Source: JAKACA01 sp049510975 (GTDB lineage: Bacteria; Actinomycetota; Acidimicrobiia; Acidimicrobiales; Bog-793). Taken from it: 64,000 nt of DNA. The position numbers and the translations under genes are program-made. The notes beneath the pieces are model-generated. The model made no database searches. It saw nothing but the letters and a program-made list of their open reading frames with translations, and was not told the DNA's origin. Where the stretch lies: assembly GCA_049510975.1 (NCBI GenBank), contig JBEKYM010000001.1, forward strand, positions 119,117 through 183,116, written 5' to 3'. Below are positions 1 through 10,106 of the stretch, piece after piece. Each line of letters opens with the position of its first letter. Position 1 is the first letter of the stretch.

Positions 1-782
1 GGCTCGACGCCGGCCAGGCGGCACAGCTGGCGGCGCGGGTCAAGGAGCCCGTCGAGTCAACGATCCTCGTGCTCGTCACGAGCGGGACCGGCTCCAAGTC
101 GGTGCCAGCAGCGCTGTCGAAGGCGGTCAAGGCCACGGGCGAGGTCATCGACAGCTCCGCCGGTCAAGGGCGCCAGCGATCGGACTGGGTCGGACAGCGC
201 ATCCGCCACGCCGGCATCCGCCTCGACGCCGAAGCGACACGCATGTTGAGCGAGCACCTGGGCGAGGACGTCGCCCGCCTGCACTCGATCCTCGAGATGC
301 TCGAGGCTGCGTACGGCGCGGGCGCCAAAGTCGGCTCGGGCGAGCTCGCGCCCTTCCTCGGCGACAGCGGCAGCGTGCCGCCTTGGGATCTGACCGACAC
401 CCTCGATCGTGGCAACACGGCCGATGCCGTCAAGGCGCTGCACCGGATGATGGACGCCGGCGGACGCCATCCGCTCCAGATCATGGCTTCGCTGCAGCGG
501 CACTACGGAGGCATGCTCCGCCTCGACGGGGCAGAGGTGCGGACCGGGGACGAGGCCGCCGCCATCCTCAAGATGTCGCCGTTCCCGGCGAGGAAGGTGC
601 TCGAGCAGAGCCGCCGCCTCGGTCATGAGCGAGTCGCCCGCGCCATCGACGTGATCGCCCAGGCGGACAACGAGTTGCGAGGTCGTCTCGGGTGGCCGGA
701 CACGCTCGTCATGGAAGTTCTCGTGGCCCGGCTCGCCCAGCTCGCCCGCTCGCAAGCGGCGCCGGCCGCACGCTCGCGATGA
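1..782 (+). CDS. holA: DNA polymerase III subunit delta, 3' part
   Basis: The clamp-loader delta subunit opens the sliding clamp during chromosome replication. The reading frame is already open at base 3, so the N-terminal nucleotide-binding part lies outside the window. What remains is the end of the ATPase-like domain and the helical collar: a block around PPWDLTDTLDRGN, then MDAGGRHPLQIMASLQRHY, where delta proteins typically have 'G..P..IL..L...'. The C-terminus carries the usual run of helices with a conserved leucine-rich end (LGWPDTLVMEVLVARLAQLA). The stop codon overlaps the ATG of the next gene (ATGA), so the two are probably co-transcribed. Family assignment is by overall pattern; I see no competing identity. 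Confidence 0.8.
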   Translation, partial: LDAGQAAQLAARVKEPVESTILVLVTSGTGSKSVPAALSKAVKATGEVIDSSAGQGRQRSDWVGQRIRHAGIRLDAEATRMLSEHLGEDVARLHSILEMLEAAYGAGAKVGSGELAPFLGDSGSVPPWDLTDTLDRGNTADAVKALHRMMDAGGRHPLQIMASLQRHYGGMLRLDGAEVRTGDEAAAILKMSPFPARKVLEQSRRLGHERVARAIDVIAQADNELRGRLGWPDTLVMEVLVARLAQLARSQAAPAARSR

Positions 783-1600
783 CACTGGGCGAGCCGTCAC
801 CAGAGCTTCTTCTCGAGTTGGCCACCGCCATCGCCGTGGAGGCGGGGCAGACGCTGTGTGAACGCTTCTCCGGCGCGGGCCCCACACAGGCGGTCACCGA
901 CAGCATCCGATCGAAGTCGAGCCGGACCGACCTCGTCACCGAGGCCGACCAAGCAAGTGAGCGGTTGATCGTTTCGAGGTTGGCGCGCGAACGGCCGGCC
1001 GATGCCATCCTCGCGGAGGAGAGCGGTGCGACGGGAGGTTCGAGCGGCCTCACCTGGGTGGTCGATCCCCTCGACGGGACGATCAATTTCGTCTATGGCT
1101 TCCCCGTCTTCGGCGTCTCGATCGCCTGCCGGTCCGGCACGACCACGCTGCTCGGTGTCGTGCACGACCCGCTTCGCAGCGAGACCTTCACCGCCATTCG
1201 AGGGGCTGGAGCTTTTCGCAACGGCGCCCGCCTGCGGCTCGAGGCGGGACCGGAGATCGGTGAAGCCCTCGTAGGTACGGGTTTCTCGTACGAGAGCGCT
1301 CGGCGCCAGGCACAAGGGCGGCTCGTCGCGAGGGTTCTTCCGGCCGTTCGCGACATCCGGCGGGCCGGGGCAGCCGCCATCGACCTCTGCTGGGTGGCCT
1401 GCGGACGTCTCGACGCCTTCTACGAGGCTGGGCTTGCTCCCTGGGACCTCGCCGCCGGAGCCCTGATCGTGGCAGAGGCGGGCGGGACCGTCACCGAGGC
1501 CGGCGGCTTGCTTCCGGGGTATCCAGACCTCACGACAGCGGTGGCGGCTGCCCCCGGGCTTGGGGGTCCGCTGGCGGCGCTATTGCGGGGCGGGCTGTGA
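779..1600 (+). CDS. suhB: Inositol monophosphatase family protein
   Basis: A 273-residue Mg2+-dependent phosphatase of the inositol monophosphatase superfamily, acting on myo-inositol phosphate or a related sugar phosphate in the cytosol. The metal site is visible: DLVTEAD at about residues 51-57, the E80-E81 pair (AEESG), and VVDPLDGT at 94-101, close to the canonical WVVDPLDGTTNF except for Ile after GT. A second Asp motif (APWDLAAG) lies near the C-terminus. I chose the ATG that overlaps the holA stop; the frame stays open upstream but would run into holA. Substrate cannot be told from sequence: inositol phosphate, histidinol phosphate and PAP phosphatases share this fold. Confidence 0.85.
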   Translation: MTLGEPSPELLLELATAIAVEAGQTLCERFSGAGPTQAVTDSIRSKSSRTDLVTEADQASERLIVSRLARERPADAILAEESGATGGSSGLTWVVDPLDGTINFVYGFPVFGVSIACRSGTTTLLGVVHDPLRSETFTAIRGAGAFRNGARLRLEAGPEIGEALVGTGFSYESARRQAQGRLVARVLPAVRDIRRAGAAAIDLCWVACGRLDAFYEAGLAPWDLAAGALIVAEAGGTVTEAGGLLPGYPDLTTAVAAAPGLGGPLAALLRGGL

Positions 1601-1662
1601 TCTTGGCCCACCTTGGCAGCAGCGGACCGGCTCGGGCTCAGATGACGCCGCCCATCGCGAGA

Positions 1663-1675
1663 TAGCGTCCACGCG
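1663..1675 (+). promoter_or_regulatory. -10 element of a leaderless ppa promoter
   Basis: TAGCGT at 1663-1668 is followed by 7 bases and then the ppa ATG at 1676, so transcription would start on or next to the start codon. There is no Shine-Dalgarno sequence before this ATG. A weak -35 candidate (ATGACG, 1642-1647) has a short 15-bp spacer. The arrangement matches other starts in this window that lack a ribosome binding site. Confidence 0.45.
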
Positions 1676-2186
1676 ATGGAATTCGAAGTCGTCGTGGAGA
1701 TTCCGAAAGGCCAGCGGAACAAGTACGAGATGGACCACGAGACCGGACGGATCTATCTCGACCGGATGCTCTTCACCTCGACTCGTTACCCGGCTGACTA
1801 CGGGTTCGTGGACGGGACGCTCGGGCAGGACGGTGACCCGCTCGACGCGCTCGTTCTCGTCGAGGAGCCGACCTTCCCCGGTTGTGTCATCCGGGCGCGC
1901 ACCATCGGGATGTTCCGCATGACCGACGAGAAGGGGCCCGACGACAAGGTCATCGCCGTGCCGGCGGCAGACCCGCGCCAGGAGCATCTGCAGGACCTGC
2001 GGCATCTACCGGAGTTCGAGCGCCTGGAGATCCAGCACTTCTTCGAGGTCTACAAGGACCTCGAGCCCGGCAAGTCCGTGGAGGGCGCCACCTGGGTCGG
2101 ACGCGAGGAGGCCGAGCGCGAGATCACCCAGGCCCGCGAGCGGTACAGGGCGACCGAGCGGCCCGGGGCGACGCCGCCTCCTGCAC

Positions 2187-2209
<23 letters not shown>
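1676..2209 (+). CDS. ppa: Inorganic pyrophosphatase
   Basis: A 177-residue family I soluble pyrophosphatase that hydrolyses PPi to phosphate and drives biosynthetic reactions forward. Signature parts are present in order: EIPKGQRNKYE (substrate-binding Lys/Arg) at about residues 9-19, YPADYGFVDGT at about 42-52, and the metal-binding run DGDPLDALVL at about 56-65, with further acidic ligands at DEKGPDDK. Length fits bacterial enzymes (160-180 aa). It appears to have its own leaderless promoter. Its last 23 bp overlap the 3' end of the convergent SGNH gene, so each mRNA end is antisense to the other. Confidence 0.95.
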
Positions 2210-3839
<1,630 letters not shown>

Positions 3840-3866
3840 CGTGTCGAACCTTCGTTAACCATCACA

Positions 3867-5300
3867 TCAGAACTTGAAGTAGATGAAGGGCGCGACCCCG
3901 GGTGGTCCCATCGTAGTGATCACGAGGAGCACGGCGGCGAGCGCGGCGCCCTGCAACACGGGGCGGAGGCGTCCAAAGACGTCCTGGATGCGAGCAGAGA
4001 CCTGCTCGGGAACGTACTGGGTGCCGATCCCGACGACGACGGTCAGCACGACCGGAAACGTCACGTCCGGCGAAGGCAGGCTCCAGCCCGACACGAGGCG
4101 GTCCAGCATGGCGAAGGCGTTGCCGAACGAGGTCGCGCGGAAGAACACCCAGCCGAGACAGACGTATTGAAAGGTCGCGAACCGCTGCCAGGCGACGGCA
4201 AGCGGCGCATCGCTTTGGGCGGGCAGCCCGCGGGCTGTACGCCGCTGGCGCCGGTAGTGGCCGGTGCACTGGCCGAGGCCGTGCAAGCCGCCCCAGGCGA
4301 CAAACGTCCAGGCGGCGCCGTGCCACAGACCGCCGAGCAGCATCGTGATCATGATGTTGCGATACATCACCCAGCGCGAGCCCTTGTTGCCCCCGAGGGG
4401 GATGTAGAGGTAGTCCCTCAACCAGAACGACAGCGTGATGTGCCAGCGGCGCCAAAAGTCCTGCAGGGAACGCGCCGTGTACGGCGAATTGAAGTTCTCC
4501 GGGAACCGGAAGCCGAGCAGGAGGGCACACCCGATGGCGATGTCGGTGTAGCCGCTGAAGTCGCAGTAGATCTGGACGGCGTAGCCCCACACGGCGAAGA
4601 TCACCTCGGGTGCCGAGTGGAGCCCGGGGTTGGCGAAGACGGGATCCACGATCGCCGACGAGATGTAGCTCGACAGCACGACCTTCTTGAACAAGCCGCC
4701 GAAGATGAGGTAGGCGGCCCTCGGGAGGTCGATGTGGCGGGGATCTCTCCGCTGCGAGCGGGTGATCTGGGGCAACAGCTCCGAGCCGCGAACGATCGGC
4801 CCGGCGACGAGGTGCGGAAAGAAGCACACGAACACGGCGACATCGAGCCAGGGGTACGGCTCGAGCTCTCGGCGGTAGATGTCGAATACGTAGGACAGCC
4901 CCATGAAGGTGAAGAACGAGATCCCGACGGGAAGCATGACTTCCATCGGCGCAGAGAGCGGCGCCAGGCCGAGGCGGTGGAGGGCGTTGTCGACGCTGTT
5001 GTAGACGAAGCCGTAGTACTTGAACCAAGCGAGGAGGCCGAGCTCGAGCACGGTCGTGACGATGAGCCAGGCCCGCCGGGCGCGATCGGAACCGGCCTTG
5101 TGCACCAGCTTGCCGCCGGCGATCGTGATCGCTGTCGACACCGCCAAGAGGAAGATGAAGCGCCAGTCCCACCAGGCGTAGAACACGTAGCTGGCGACGA
5201 TGATGAAGAGCTTCCAGCGCGTCGGAAACGGCGCGAACAACCAATTGAGAATGAAGACGATCCCGAAGAAGATCGCGAAATCGATGGTGGGAAACAGCAT
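3867..5300 (-). CDS. MBOAT family O-acyltransferase (AlgI-like)
   Basis: A 477-residue polytopic membrane protein of the membrane-bound O-acyltransferase family, similar in layout to AlgI/PatA/DltB-type enzymes that pass acyl groups across the membrane to cell-surface glycans. Ten or so hydrophobic helices are visible. Conserved marks include the DFSGYTDIAIG block, RFPENFNSPY, the DFWRRWHITLSFWLRDY segment, YIPLGGN, and GGLWHGAAW, which holds the invariant catalytic His. The start ATG is preceded by AGGGG six bases upstream. The gene stands first in a two-gene unit with the SGNH protein. The acyl donor and the acceptor cannot be read from sequence. Confidence 0.88.
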   Translation of the reverse strand: MLFPTIDFAIFFGIVFILNWLFAPFPTRWKLFIIVASYVFYAWWDWRFIFLLAVSTAITIAGGKLVHKAGSDRARRAWLIVTTVLELGLLAWFKYYGFVYNSVDNALHRLGLAPLSAPMEVMLPVGISFFTFMGLSYVFDIYRRELEPYPWLDVAVFVCFFPHLVAGPIVRGSELLPQITRSQRRDPRHIDLPRAAYLIFGGLFKKVVLSSYISSAIVDPVFANPGLHSAPEVIFAVWGYAVQIYCDFSGYTDIAIGCALLLGFRFPENFNSPYTARSLQDFWRRWHITLSFWLRDYLYIPLGGNKGSRWVMYRNIMITMLLGGLWHGAAWTFVAWGGLHGLGQCTGHYRRQRRTARGLPAQSDAPLAVAWQRFATFQYVCLGWVFFRATSFGNAFAMLDRLVSGWSLPSPDVTFPVVLTVVVGIGTQYVPEQVSARIQDVFGRLRPVLQGAALAAVLLVITTMGPPGVAPFIYFKF

Positions 5301-5507
5301 TGGTTGCCCCTAGGCGCCGCACCCCGTGCGCGGTGACGGCCGCACCCTAGCCACATGGGCGGGGTGCTGGGTCACCGCGGGCGGGAGCACGGCAGTTATC
5401 ACGGTTCTACTGACGACCCAGCTGGGCTCCGCCTTGCGTCCGCTCATGGACGCGGGCCGATTCCGGTTATTGGAGAAGCGGGAAGACGGCGATGGACGAC
5501 TAGAGAC
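5301..5507. other. Intergenic region, MBOAT start to etfA end
   Basis: These 207 bp should hold the promoter of the MBOAT-SGNH unit and the 3' end of the etf transcript. I found no convincing -35/-10 pair, no strong hairpin and no credible small gene. Confidence 0.4.
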
Positions 5508-6485
5508 TTAGGACTGGCGGCTCTTGATCGCCTCGATCAGCTTCGGGACCACCTTGGCGGCATCACCGACGACACCGAGGTCGGCGATCGAGAAGATCGG
5601 CGCATCGGCGTCTTTGTTGATGGCGATGATGTTCTTCGCGCCCTTCATCCCCACCATGTGCTGAGTGGCACCGGAGATGCCGACGGCAATGTAGAGGGTC
5701 GGCTTGACCGTCTTGCCGGTCTGACCGACCTGGTGGGAGTAGGGCACCCAGCCGGCGTCAACGATCGCCCGTGACGCCCCCGCGGCCCCACGCAGGAGGC
5801 CGGCGAGCTCCTCGATCCAGGCGTAGTTCTCCGCGGATCCGAGGCCACGCCCCCCGGAAACCACCACGGGCGCGTCGTCGAGCTTGGGCCCGCTCTGCGC
5901 CTCCACGTGGCGCCCCTGGATCTTTGCGCCGTCCGTGGCGCCCGTCTCCGGCAGCTCGATGCTGACGACCTCGGGCGCCCCTGCGCCCTGCGCCGGCTCT
6001 GCCGCGAACGACTTCGCCCGCACGACGTAGATGCCGGGACCGCCTCCGCTGAAGCGTGCCTTGAGCACTTGGCTCCCGCCGAAGATGGCGTGCTCGGTGA
6101 GCAAACCGTCGCCGTCGGCTTCGAGCCCGACGATGTTGGAGAGCACCGGCCGGTCGAGGCGAGCCGACAAGCGGCCGGCGATGTCGCGACCGTCGTAGGT
6201 CGTGGGAACGAAGATGGCGTCCGGCGCTCCCGCCGAAGCGATGAGAGCGGCGATGGCAGCGGCGATCCGCGGACCCGGCAGCGAGCTGCCGATGTCGCCG
6301 GCGTCGTACACCTTCGTCGCCCCGTACTCGCCGAGCACACCGGCAGCCTGCGCGGCGCCGGCTCCCCAGGTGACCGCTGCCACGGACCCGCCGCTGGCGA
6401 GGGAGCGAGCGGCAGTGAGGAGCTCGAGAACGATGCCGAGGGGTGTTCCTTCGCTCTGCTCGGCGAGCACCCAGATGCTGTTCAC
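5508..6485 (-). CDS. etfA: Electron transfer flavoprotein subunit alpha
   Basis: A 325-residue FAD-binding alpha subunit of ETF, which takes electrons from acyl-CoA and other dehydrogenases and passes them to the membrane quinone pool. The N-terminal half is the weakly conserved alpha/beta domain. The C-terminal FAD domain is typical: VVSGGRGLGSAENY, the VGQTGKTVKPTLYIAVGISG block, and KNIIAINKDADAPIFSIADLG. It follows etfB by 9 bp in the usual beta-alpha order. An acyl-CoA dehydrogenase that could feed it is encoded elsewhere in the window (36797-38011). Nothing suggests an electron-bifurcating variant. Confidence 0.93.
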   Translation of the reverse strand: MNSIWVLAEQSEGTPLGIVLELLTAARSLASGGSVAAVTWGAGAAQAAGVLGEYGATKVYDAGDIGSSLPGPRIAAAIAALIASAGAPDAIFVPTTYDGRDIAGRLSARLDRPVLSNIVGLEADGDGLLTEHAIFGGSQVLKARFSGGGPGIYVVRAKSFAAEPAQGAGAPEVVSIELPETGATDGAKIQGRHVEAQSGPKLDDAPVVVSGGRGLGSAENYAWIEELAGLLRGAAGASRAIVDAGWVPYSHQVGQTGKTVKPTLYIAVGISGATQHMVGMKGAKNIIAINKDADAPIFSIADLGVVGDAAKVVPKLIEAIKSRQS

Positions 6486-6494
6486 GATCTCCTC

Positions 6495-7280
6495 CTAGAG
6501 AACTTTGATCTGCTCGAGGAACGCCACGATTCGCTCGTGGGCGTCCCCTTCGTCGACGACGACCTCACCGGCGCTGCGAGCCTCGGCAGCTTGCACGGAT
6601 ACGACTTCCTGGCGAGCGCCGGCAAAGCCGACCTCCGACTCGGGAACCCCCAAGCTCGAGGCCGTGTGCTCGGCAACCGGCTTGGAGCGCGCAGCCATGA
6701 TCCCTTTGAAGGAGGGGTACCGGGGCTCGACTACACCGGCGGTGACAGTCACGACCGCCGGCAGCGGCGAGGTCACCTCGTCGTAACCGGCCTCGGTCTG
6801 GCGTTGCACCTTGACCTGCCCGTCTGCGACCTCGACGTGTTTGGCGAAGGTAACAGATGGCCAGCCGAGCAACTCCGCCAGCTGGGCCGGTGTCGTGCCC
6901 GTGTAGCCGTCGGTCGCCTCCGTGGCTGCGAGCACCAGATCGGGCCGCGGATCGAGCGACCCGATGGCGGCGGCGAGCACCTTGGCGGTCCCGAGGGCAT
7001 CACTGCCCTTGAGGGCCGGGTCGCTCACGAGCACGGCGCTGGCCGCCCCCATGGCAAGGGCTGTCCGCAGCCCGCTCGTCTCGTTGTTCGGCGCCATGGA
7101 GATCAGCACGACGTCACCCCCGCCGCTCGCCTCGACCAGCTGCAACGCCATCTCCACTCCGTAGGAGTCGGAGTCGTCGAGGACGAGCTTGCCGTCTCGA
7201 ATGAGTGTGTGGGTACCGGGATCGAGCTTGTAGGGCTCGACCGGGTCGGGTATCTGTTTCACGCAGACGGCCACGTTCAT
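6495..7280 (-). CDS. etfB: Electron transfer flavoprotein subunit beta
   Basis: A 261-residue beta subunit that binds AMP and forms the ETF heterodimer with EtfA. It begins with the conserved MNVAVCVKQIPDP, which fixes the start at the ATG at 7280 rather than further upstream in the same open frame. The recognition-loop region around VLISMAPNN, the AMP-binding ATDGYTGTTPAQLA stretch and the C-terminal KGIMAARSKP block are all as expected. It is the first gene of the etfBA pair and is followed at once by etfA. Confidence 0.93.
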   Translation of the reverse strand: MNVAVCVKQIPDPVEPYKLDPGTHTLIRDGKLVLDDSDSYGVEMALQLVEASGGGDVVLISMAPNNETSGLRTALAMGAASAVLVSDPALKGSDALGTAKVLAAAIGSLDPRPDLVLAATEATDGYTGTTPAQLAELLGWPSVTFAKHVEVADGQVKVQRQTEAGYDEVTSPLPAVVTVTAGVVEPRYPSFKGIMAARSKPVAEHTASSLGVPESEVGFAGARQEVVSVQAAEARSAGEVVVDEGDAHERIVAFLEQIKVL

Positions 7281-7392
7281 GACCTTGATTGTTCCCGAAC
7301 AACGGCCTCTCATACCAACTGAGGCGCTCGGCGAGGCGGGAGCTCAGGTCGGCCAAGACTCCGAAGTCCTGCTCAGCACGCTCGAAGCGGCC

Positions 7393-8124
7393 TCAGGAGG
7401 GTGACGATCCGGGCGAGGGTTGCAACGGCCCAAGCGCCCGCTTCGCGGTTGCGACGTCATTGGTGATCACGCCATCGACCCCGAACCGGCCGAGCTGGGC
7501 GATGCGCTCCGGGTCGTCGACCGTCCAGGCACGCACGGCAAGCCCGTCGCTCCGGGCGCGAGCGACGTAAGGGGCGTCCAGCATGGTGTCAAAGGGGTGC
7601 ACGCCCTCGAGACGAAGCCTGGCAACCGACGGCTGCGCCCAGGGCGCCGCCGAGCTCCCAGCCAGCGGCCCCAGCAAGAGAGCAAGCGGCAGCCCGGCAG
7701 AGACGTCCCGAACTGCGCTCAGGGCGTCCACGGAGAAGGACGACACGATGAGGCGGCCCGGCATCTGCAGCGACTCGCAGACGAGCGCTGACTCCCGGGC
7801 GCAGCGCTCGCCGGCGTCGTGGGACGAACCGCTCGTCTCGCTCTTGACCTCCACGTTGACGACGAGTCCGAGATCGATGCAGACAGCGAGCGCTTCCTCG
7901 AACAACGGCACCCACTCGGGCAGCTCAGCACGTTGCGCTGCCGACACGGGACCGAGTCCCGCCACCTCGATGTCGTGGTGCACGACCAGGGCGCCGTCGG
8001 CCGTCCGCCGCACGTCCAACTCGACGCCGTCGGCGCCGAGCTGAGCGGCCGCACGAAACGCCTCCAGGGTGTTCTCACGTGCGCCCATGCTGACCGAACC
8101 ACGATGCGCATAGACCGATGTCAC
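7393..8124 (-). CDS. ugpQ: Glycerophosphodiester phosphodiesterase
   Basis: A 243-residue GDPD-family enzyme that splits glycerophosphodiesters into glycerol 3-phosphate and an alcohol. Catalytic residues are visible near the N-terminus: YAHRGSVSMGARENTLEAF (His-Arg and Glu-Asn-Thr), VELDVRRTADGALVVHHD (metal-binding Glu/Asp and the second His). The GTG at 8124 is preferred because GGAGG lies 9 bases before it; an ATG 16 codons upstream has no such signal and adds a Ser/Arg-rich stretch unlike the family. No signal peptide, so probably cytosolic. It is divergent from whiB. Confidence 0.85.
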   Translation of the reverse strand: MTSVYAHRGSVSMGARENTLEAFRAAAQLGADGVELDVRRTADGALVVHHDIEVAGLGPVSAAQRAELPEWVPLFEEALAVCIDLGLVVNVEVKSETSGSSHDAGERCARESALVCESLQMPGRLIVSSFSVDALSAVRDVSAGLPLALLLGPLAGSSAAPWAQPSVARLRLEGVHPFDTMLDAPYVARARSDGLAVRAWTVDDPERIAQLGRFGVDGVITNDVATAKRALGPLQPSPGSSPS

Positions 8125-8176
8125 GGCTTTCGACCTCCGCGAGCAGGAGCTTTTCCGTGTGCTCGTGCGCACATGC

Positions 8177-8205
8177 TTGCAGACGCGACCGTTTCGGCCT
8201 ATTCT
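8177..8205 (+). promoter_or_regulatory. Putative whiB promoter
   Basis: TTGCAG (8177-8182) and TATTCT (8200-8205) are separated by 17 bp in the divergent region between the phosphodiesterase gene and whiB. Transcription from about 8212 would give a 5' leader of about 130 nt before the whiB start. Confidence 0.4.
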
Positions 8206-8343
8206 GAGATGCGCAGTTCCACTCGACCCGTCGCCTTCCCCCGTTCGATGTTCGTAACAGGTGGCGAAGCGGCAGGGTTTGTGACTGTTTTCACGAGTCA
8301 GGCCGGCGAGTGGACACCGGGCTTTGGAACAGAGGAGGCGACC

Positions 8344-8637
8344 TTGGCTCTCACCTGGACCCGCTCTATCGAGTGGGATACCGACGACTGGCGGCAGACC
8401 GCAGCATGCCGGGACACTGATCCCGACTTGTTCTTCCCGATCGGCACGACGGGCCAGGCGATCGACCAGATCGATGCTGCCAGGTCGGTGTGCTTCACGT
8501 GCGACGTGAGGGAGGCATGCCTGGAGTTCGCCCTGGCGACGAACCAGGAGTCGGGCGTCTGGGGCGGGACGTCCGAGGAGGAGCGTCGCAAGCTCCGCAA
8601 GGCCTGGCTGGCCGCCCGCCGGAGGCGGAGCGCCTGA
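8344..8637 (+). CDS. whiB1: WhiB1/WblE-type WhiB family transcriptional regulator
   Basis: A 97-residue Fe-S cluster protein of the actinobacterial WhiB family, which binds a [4Fe-4S] cluster and acts with the primary sigma factor. Four cysteines are present: one in AACRDTDP and three in VCFTCDVREAC, with C-x2-C spacing. GVWGGTSEEERR is the family turn motif, followed by a basic tail. DPDLFFPIGTTG places it with WhiB1/WblE rather than WhiB7 or WhiD. The start is TTG at 8344: AGGAGG at 8333-8338 lies 5 bases before it, and the resulting MALTWTRSIEWD N-terminus is compact. It lies near a PdtaS-like kinase and an ECF sigma gene, a neighbourhood also seen around mycobacterial whiB1. Confidence 0.92.
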   Translation: MALTWTRSIEWDTDDWRQTAACRDTDPDLFFPIGTTGQAIDQIDAARSVCFTCDVREACLEFALATNQESGVWGGTSEEERRKLRKAWLAARRRRSA

Positions 8638-8698
8638 TCTGAGCCGAGCTCGCCGCAGGACCAGCTCGACCTTCGGCGCCGGCGGTGAGCTCGTGGAT

Positions 8699-8741
8699 AT
8701 TGGCAGCGGCTGTCGGATGGTGTCCGGTAGCCGCTGCCAAT
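8699..8741. terminator. Long near-perfect hairpin between convergent genes
   Basis: Arms 8699-8711 and 8729-8741 are perfect 13-bp inverted repeats. The stem continues inward to 8717/8723 with two wobble and four Watson-Crick pairs, leaving a 5-nt loop at 8718-8722. The total is about 19 paired positions. It lies between the ends of whiB (8637) and the sigma-factor partner gene (8781), so it could stop transcription from both sides. There is no U-tract, which is common for actinobacterial hairpin terminators. Confidence 0.7.
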
Positions 8742-8780
8742 GTTCGCGTCCGGGCCGAGAAGGCCTCGGCGACGAGGCGG

Positions 8781-10106
8781 TCAGGCCTGAGACTGGCAGG
8801 CCGCAATCACACTCGTCGGGATGTCCCCGCCGACGGTGCCCGTTCGCACGCCGGCGCAGAACGTCGCCAGGCTGACGCGCCAGATGCCGGAAGCTCCCAA
8901 CACCGCCTGGCCGGTCAACAGGACGCCACCGTTGACGCGGTACACGACTTCTGCGCGTGACGCCGACAGGAACGACACCTGGCGCACCGTCACCGAGCCG
9001 CCCGATGCAGCAGCGCGGGACGGGGTGGGCGGCGCAGCCGCGCCGGCCGGAGCTTCCTGCGTGCCAGTGGTCCCGGACGACGACGACGGTGCCGCGGTGC
9101 TCAGCAGGCCGCCGCCGTTCACTGCCGCGAGGTTGGCCGCAAAGCCAAGCAGCGGGTTGCCGGAGTCCGCCTGCTCGAATGCGGCGATGATGGCGCCGGC
9201 CGCCAGAGCTGGCTCAGCCGGCTGACTGGAGGAGGCCGACGACGGCTCGGCCGGCAGATCGAGAGCCGAGCAACCGGAGACGTCGCTGACGGTGGAGGAC
9301 TCCCCCACCGCCTTTGGACCGGACCCCAGCACGAAACCCAGCGACTCGTCCCCAGCCCCTCCCTCGGCCACGGCACTCATGTCGTCGACGCCCGCACTCG
9401 GTCCGGACATCGGGCCGGCGACGACGGCGATGCCTGCCGAAGGCTGGGACGTCACGGGCGTGCCCCCCACATTCTCGGCGGCCACCCGCGTGACAGCCGA
9501 ACCCACAGCTGCGGTGACCCACCATTCCTCGCCGCCGCCGGGAACCTGCAGAACACCCGAGTCGAGTATCTCGAGCCCTGTCGGCGCGAGCATGGGCAGC
9601 TGAGCGACGGACGTGCCGCCCCCGAACGACCCGCCCTGTCCGACCGTGGTCGTCACGATCTCGCCATGGGCGCACGACGAGGCCGTGCTCCACTGGCTCG
9701 TGATCGCCACTGGGGCGGAGAACGCCTGCACTGTGGCACTGATGCTGAGGCCCCCCGCCGGCTGGCGGTCGATGACGGTACGCGCGCCCATGGCCTCCGA
9801 CGGGTTGGAGCCAGCCGGCGGCGCCGGCGTGTGGTGGCTCGTCGTCTTGGGGGTCGCCGAGGGCTCATCACGGGCGAGCAGACCGTTGTTCGTCTTGGCG
9901 TCGTGCACGCTCGCGAGCGCCCCGGCCAGCCCCCCGACCGAGGCAGCCAGCACGATGACGGCCGCCCCGAGCGCGATGCGCTCGCGGCGCGCCGCCCGGC
10001 GGCCCCGCGCCCGGATTCGGCCGGAGAGATCGTCGAGGTCGGGGGCCGAGCGAACGGCGGCGGCCTTGCTGCGCAGGTGGCGGCTGAGCTCGTCTTCGAT
10101 GCTCAT
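8781..10106 (-). CDS. Membrane-anchored partner of ECF sigma factor, candidate anti-sigma
   Basis: A 441-residue protein of no family I recognise. Residues 1-43 are charged and helical (start MSIEDELSRHLRSKAA) and should be cytoplasmic. Residues about 44-66 form one membrane helix (IALGAAVIVLAASVGGLAGAL). The rest is a Ser/Gly/Ala-rich extracytoplasmic region. The ATG overlaps the stop of the upstream ECF sigma gene (ATGA), implying translational coupling. Short N-terminal cytoplasmic segment, one helix and a large outer domain is the layout of transmembrane anti-sigma factors, but there is no HxxxCxxC zinc motif. The function is inferred from position and topology only. Confidence 0.6.
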   Translation of the reverse strand: MSIEDELSRHLRSKAAAVRSAPDLDDLSGRIRARGRRAARRERIALGAAVIVLAASVGGLAGALASVHDAKTNNGLLARDEPSATPKTTSHHTPAPPAGSNPSEAMGARTVIDRQPAGGLSISATVQAFSAPVAITSQWSTASSCAHGEIVTTTVGQGGSFGGGTSVAQLPMLAPTGLEILDSGVLQVPGGGEEWWVTAAVGSAVTRVAAENVGGTPVTSQPSAGIAVVAGPMSGPSAGVDDMSAVAEGGAGDESLGFVLGSGPKAVGESSTVSDVSGCSALDLPAEPSSASSSQPAEPALAAGAIIAAFEQADSGNPLLGFAANLAAVNGGGLLSTAAPSSSSGTTGTQEAPAGAAAPPTPSRAAASGGSVTVRQVSFLSASRAEVVYRVNGGVLLTGQAVLGASGIWRVSLATFCAGVRTGTVGGDIPTSVIAACQSQA

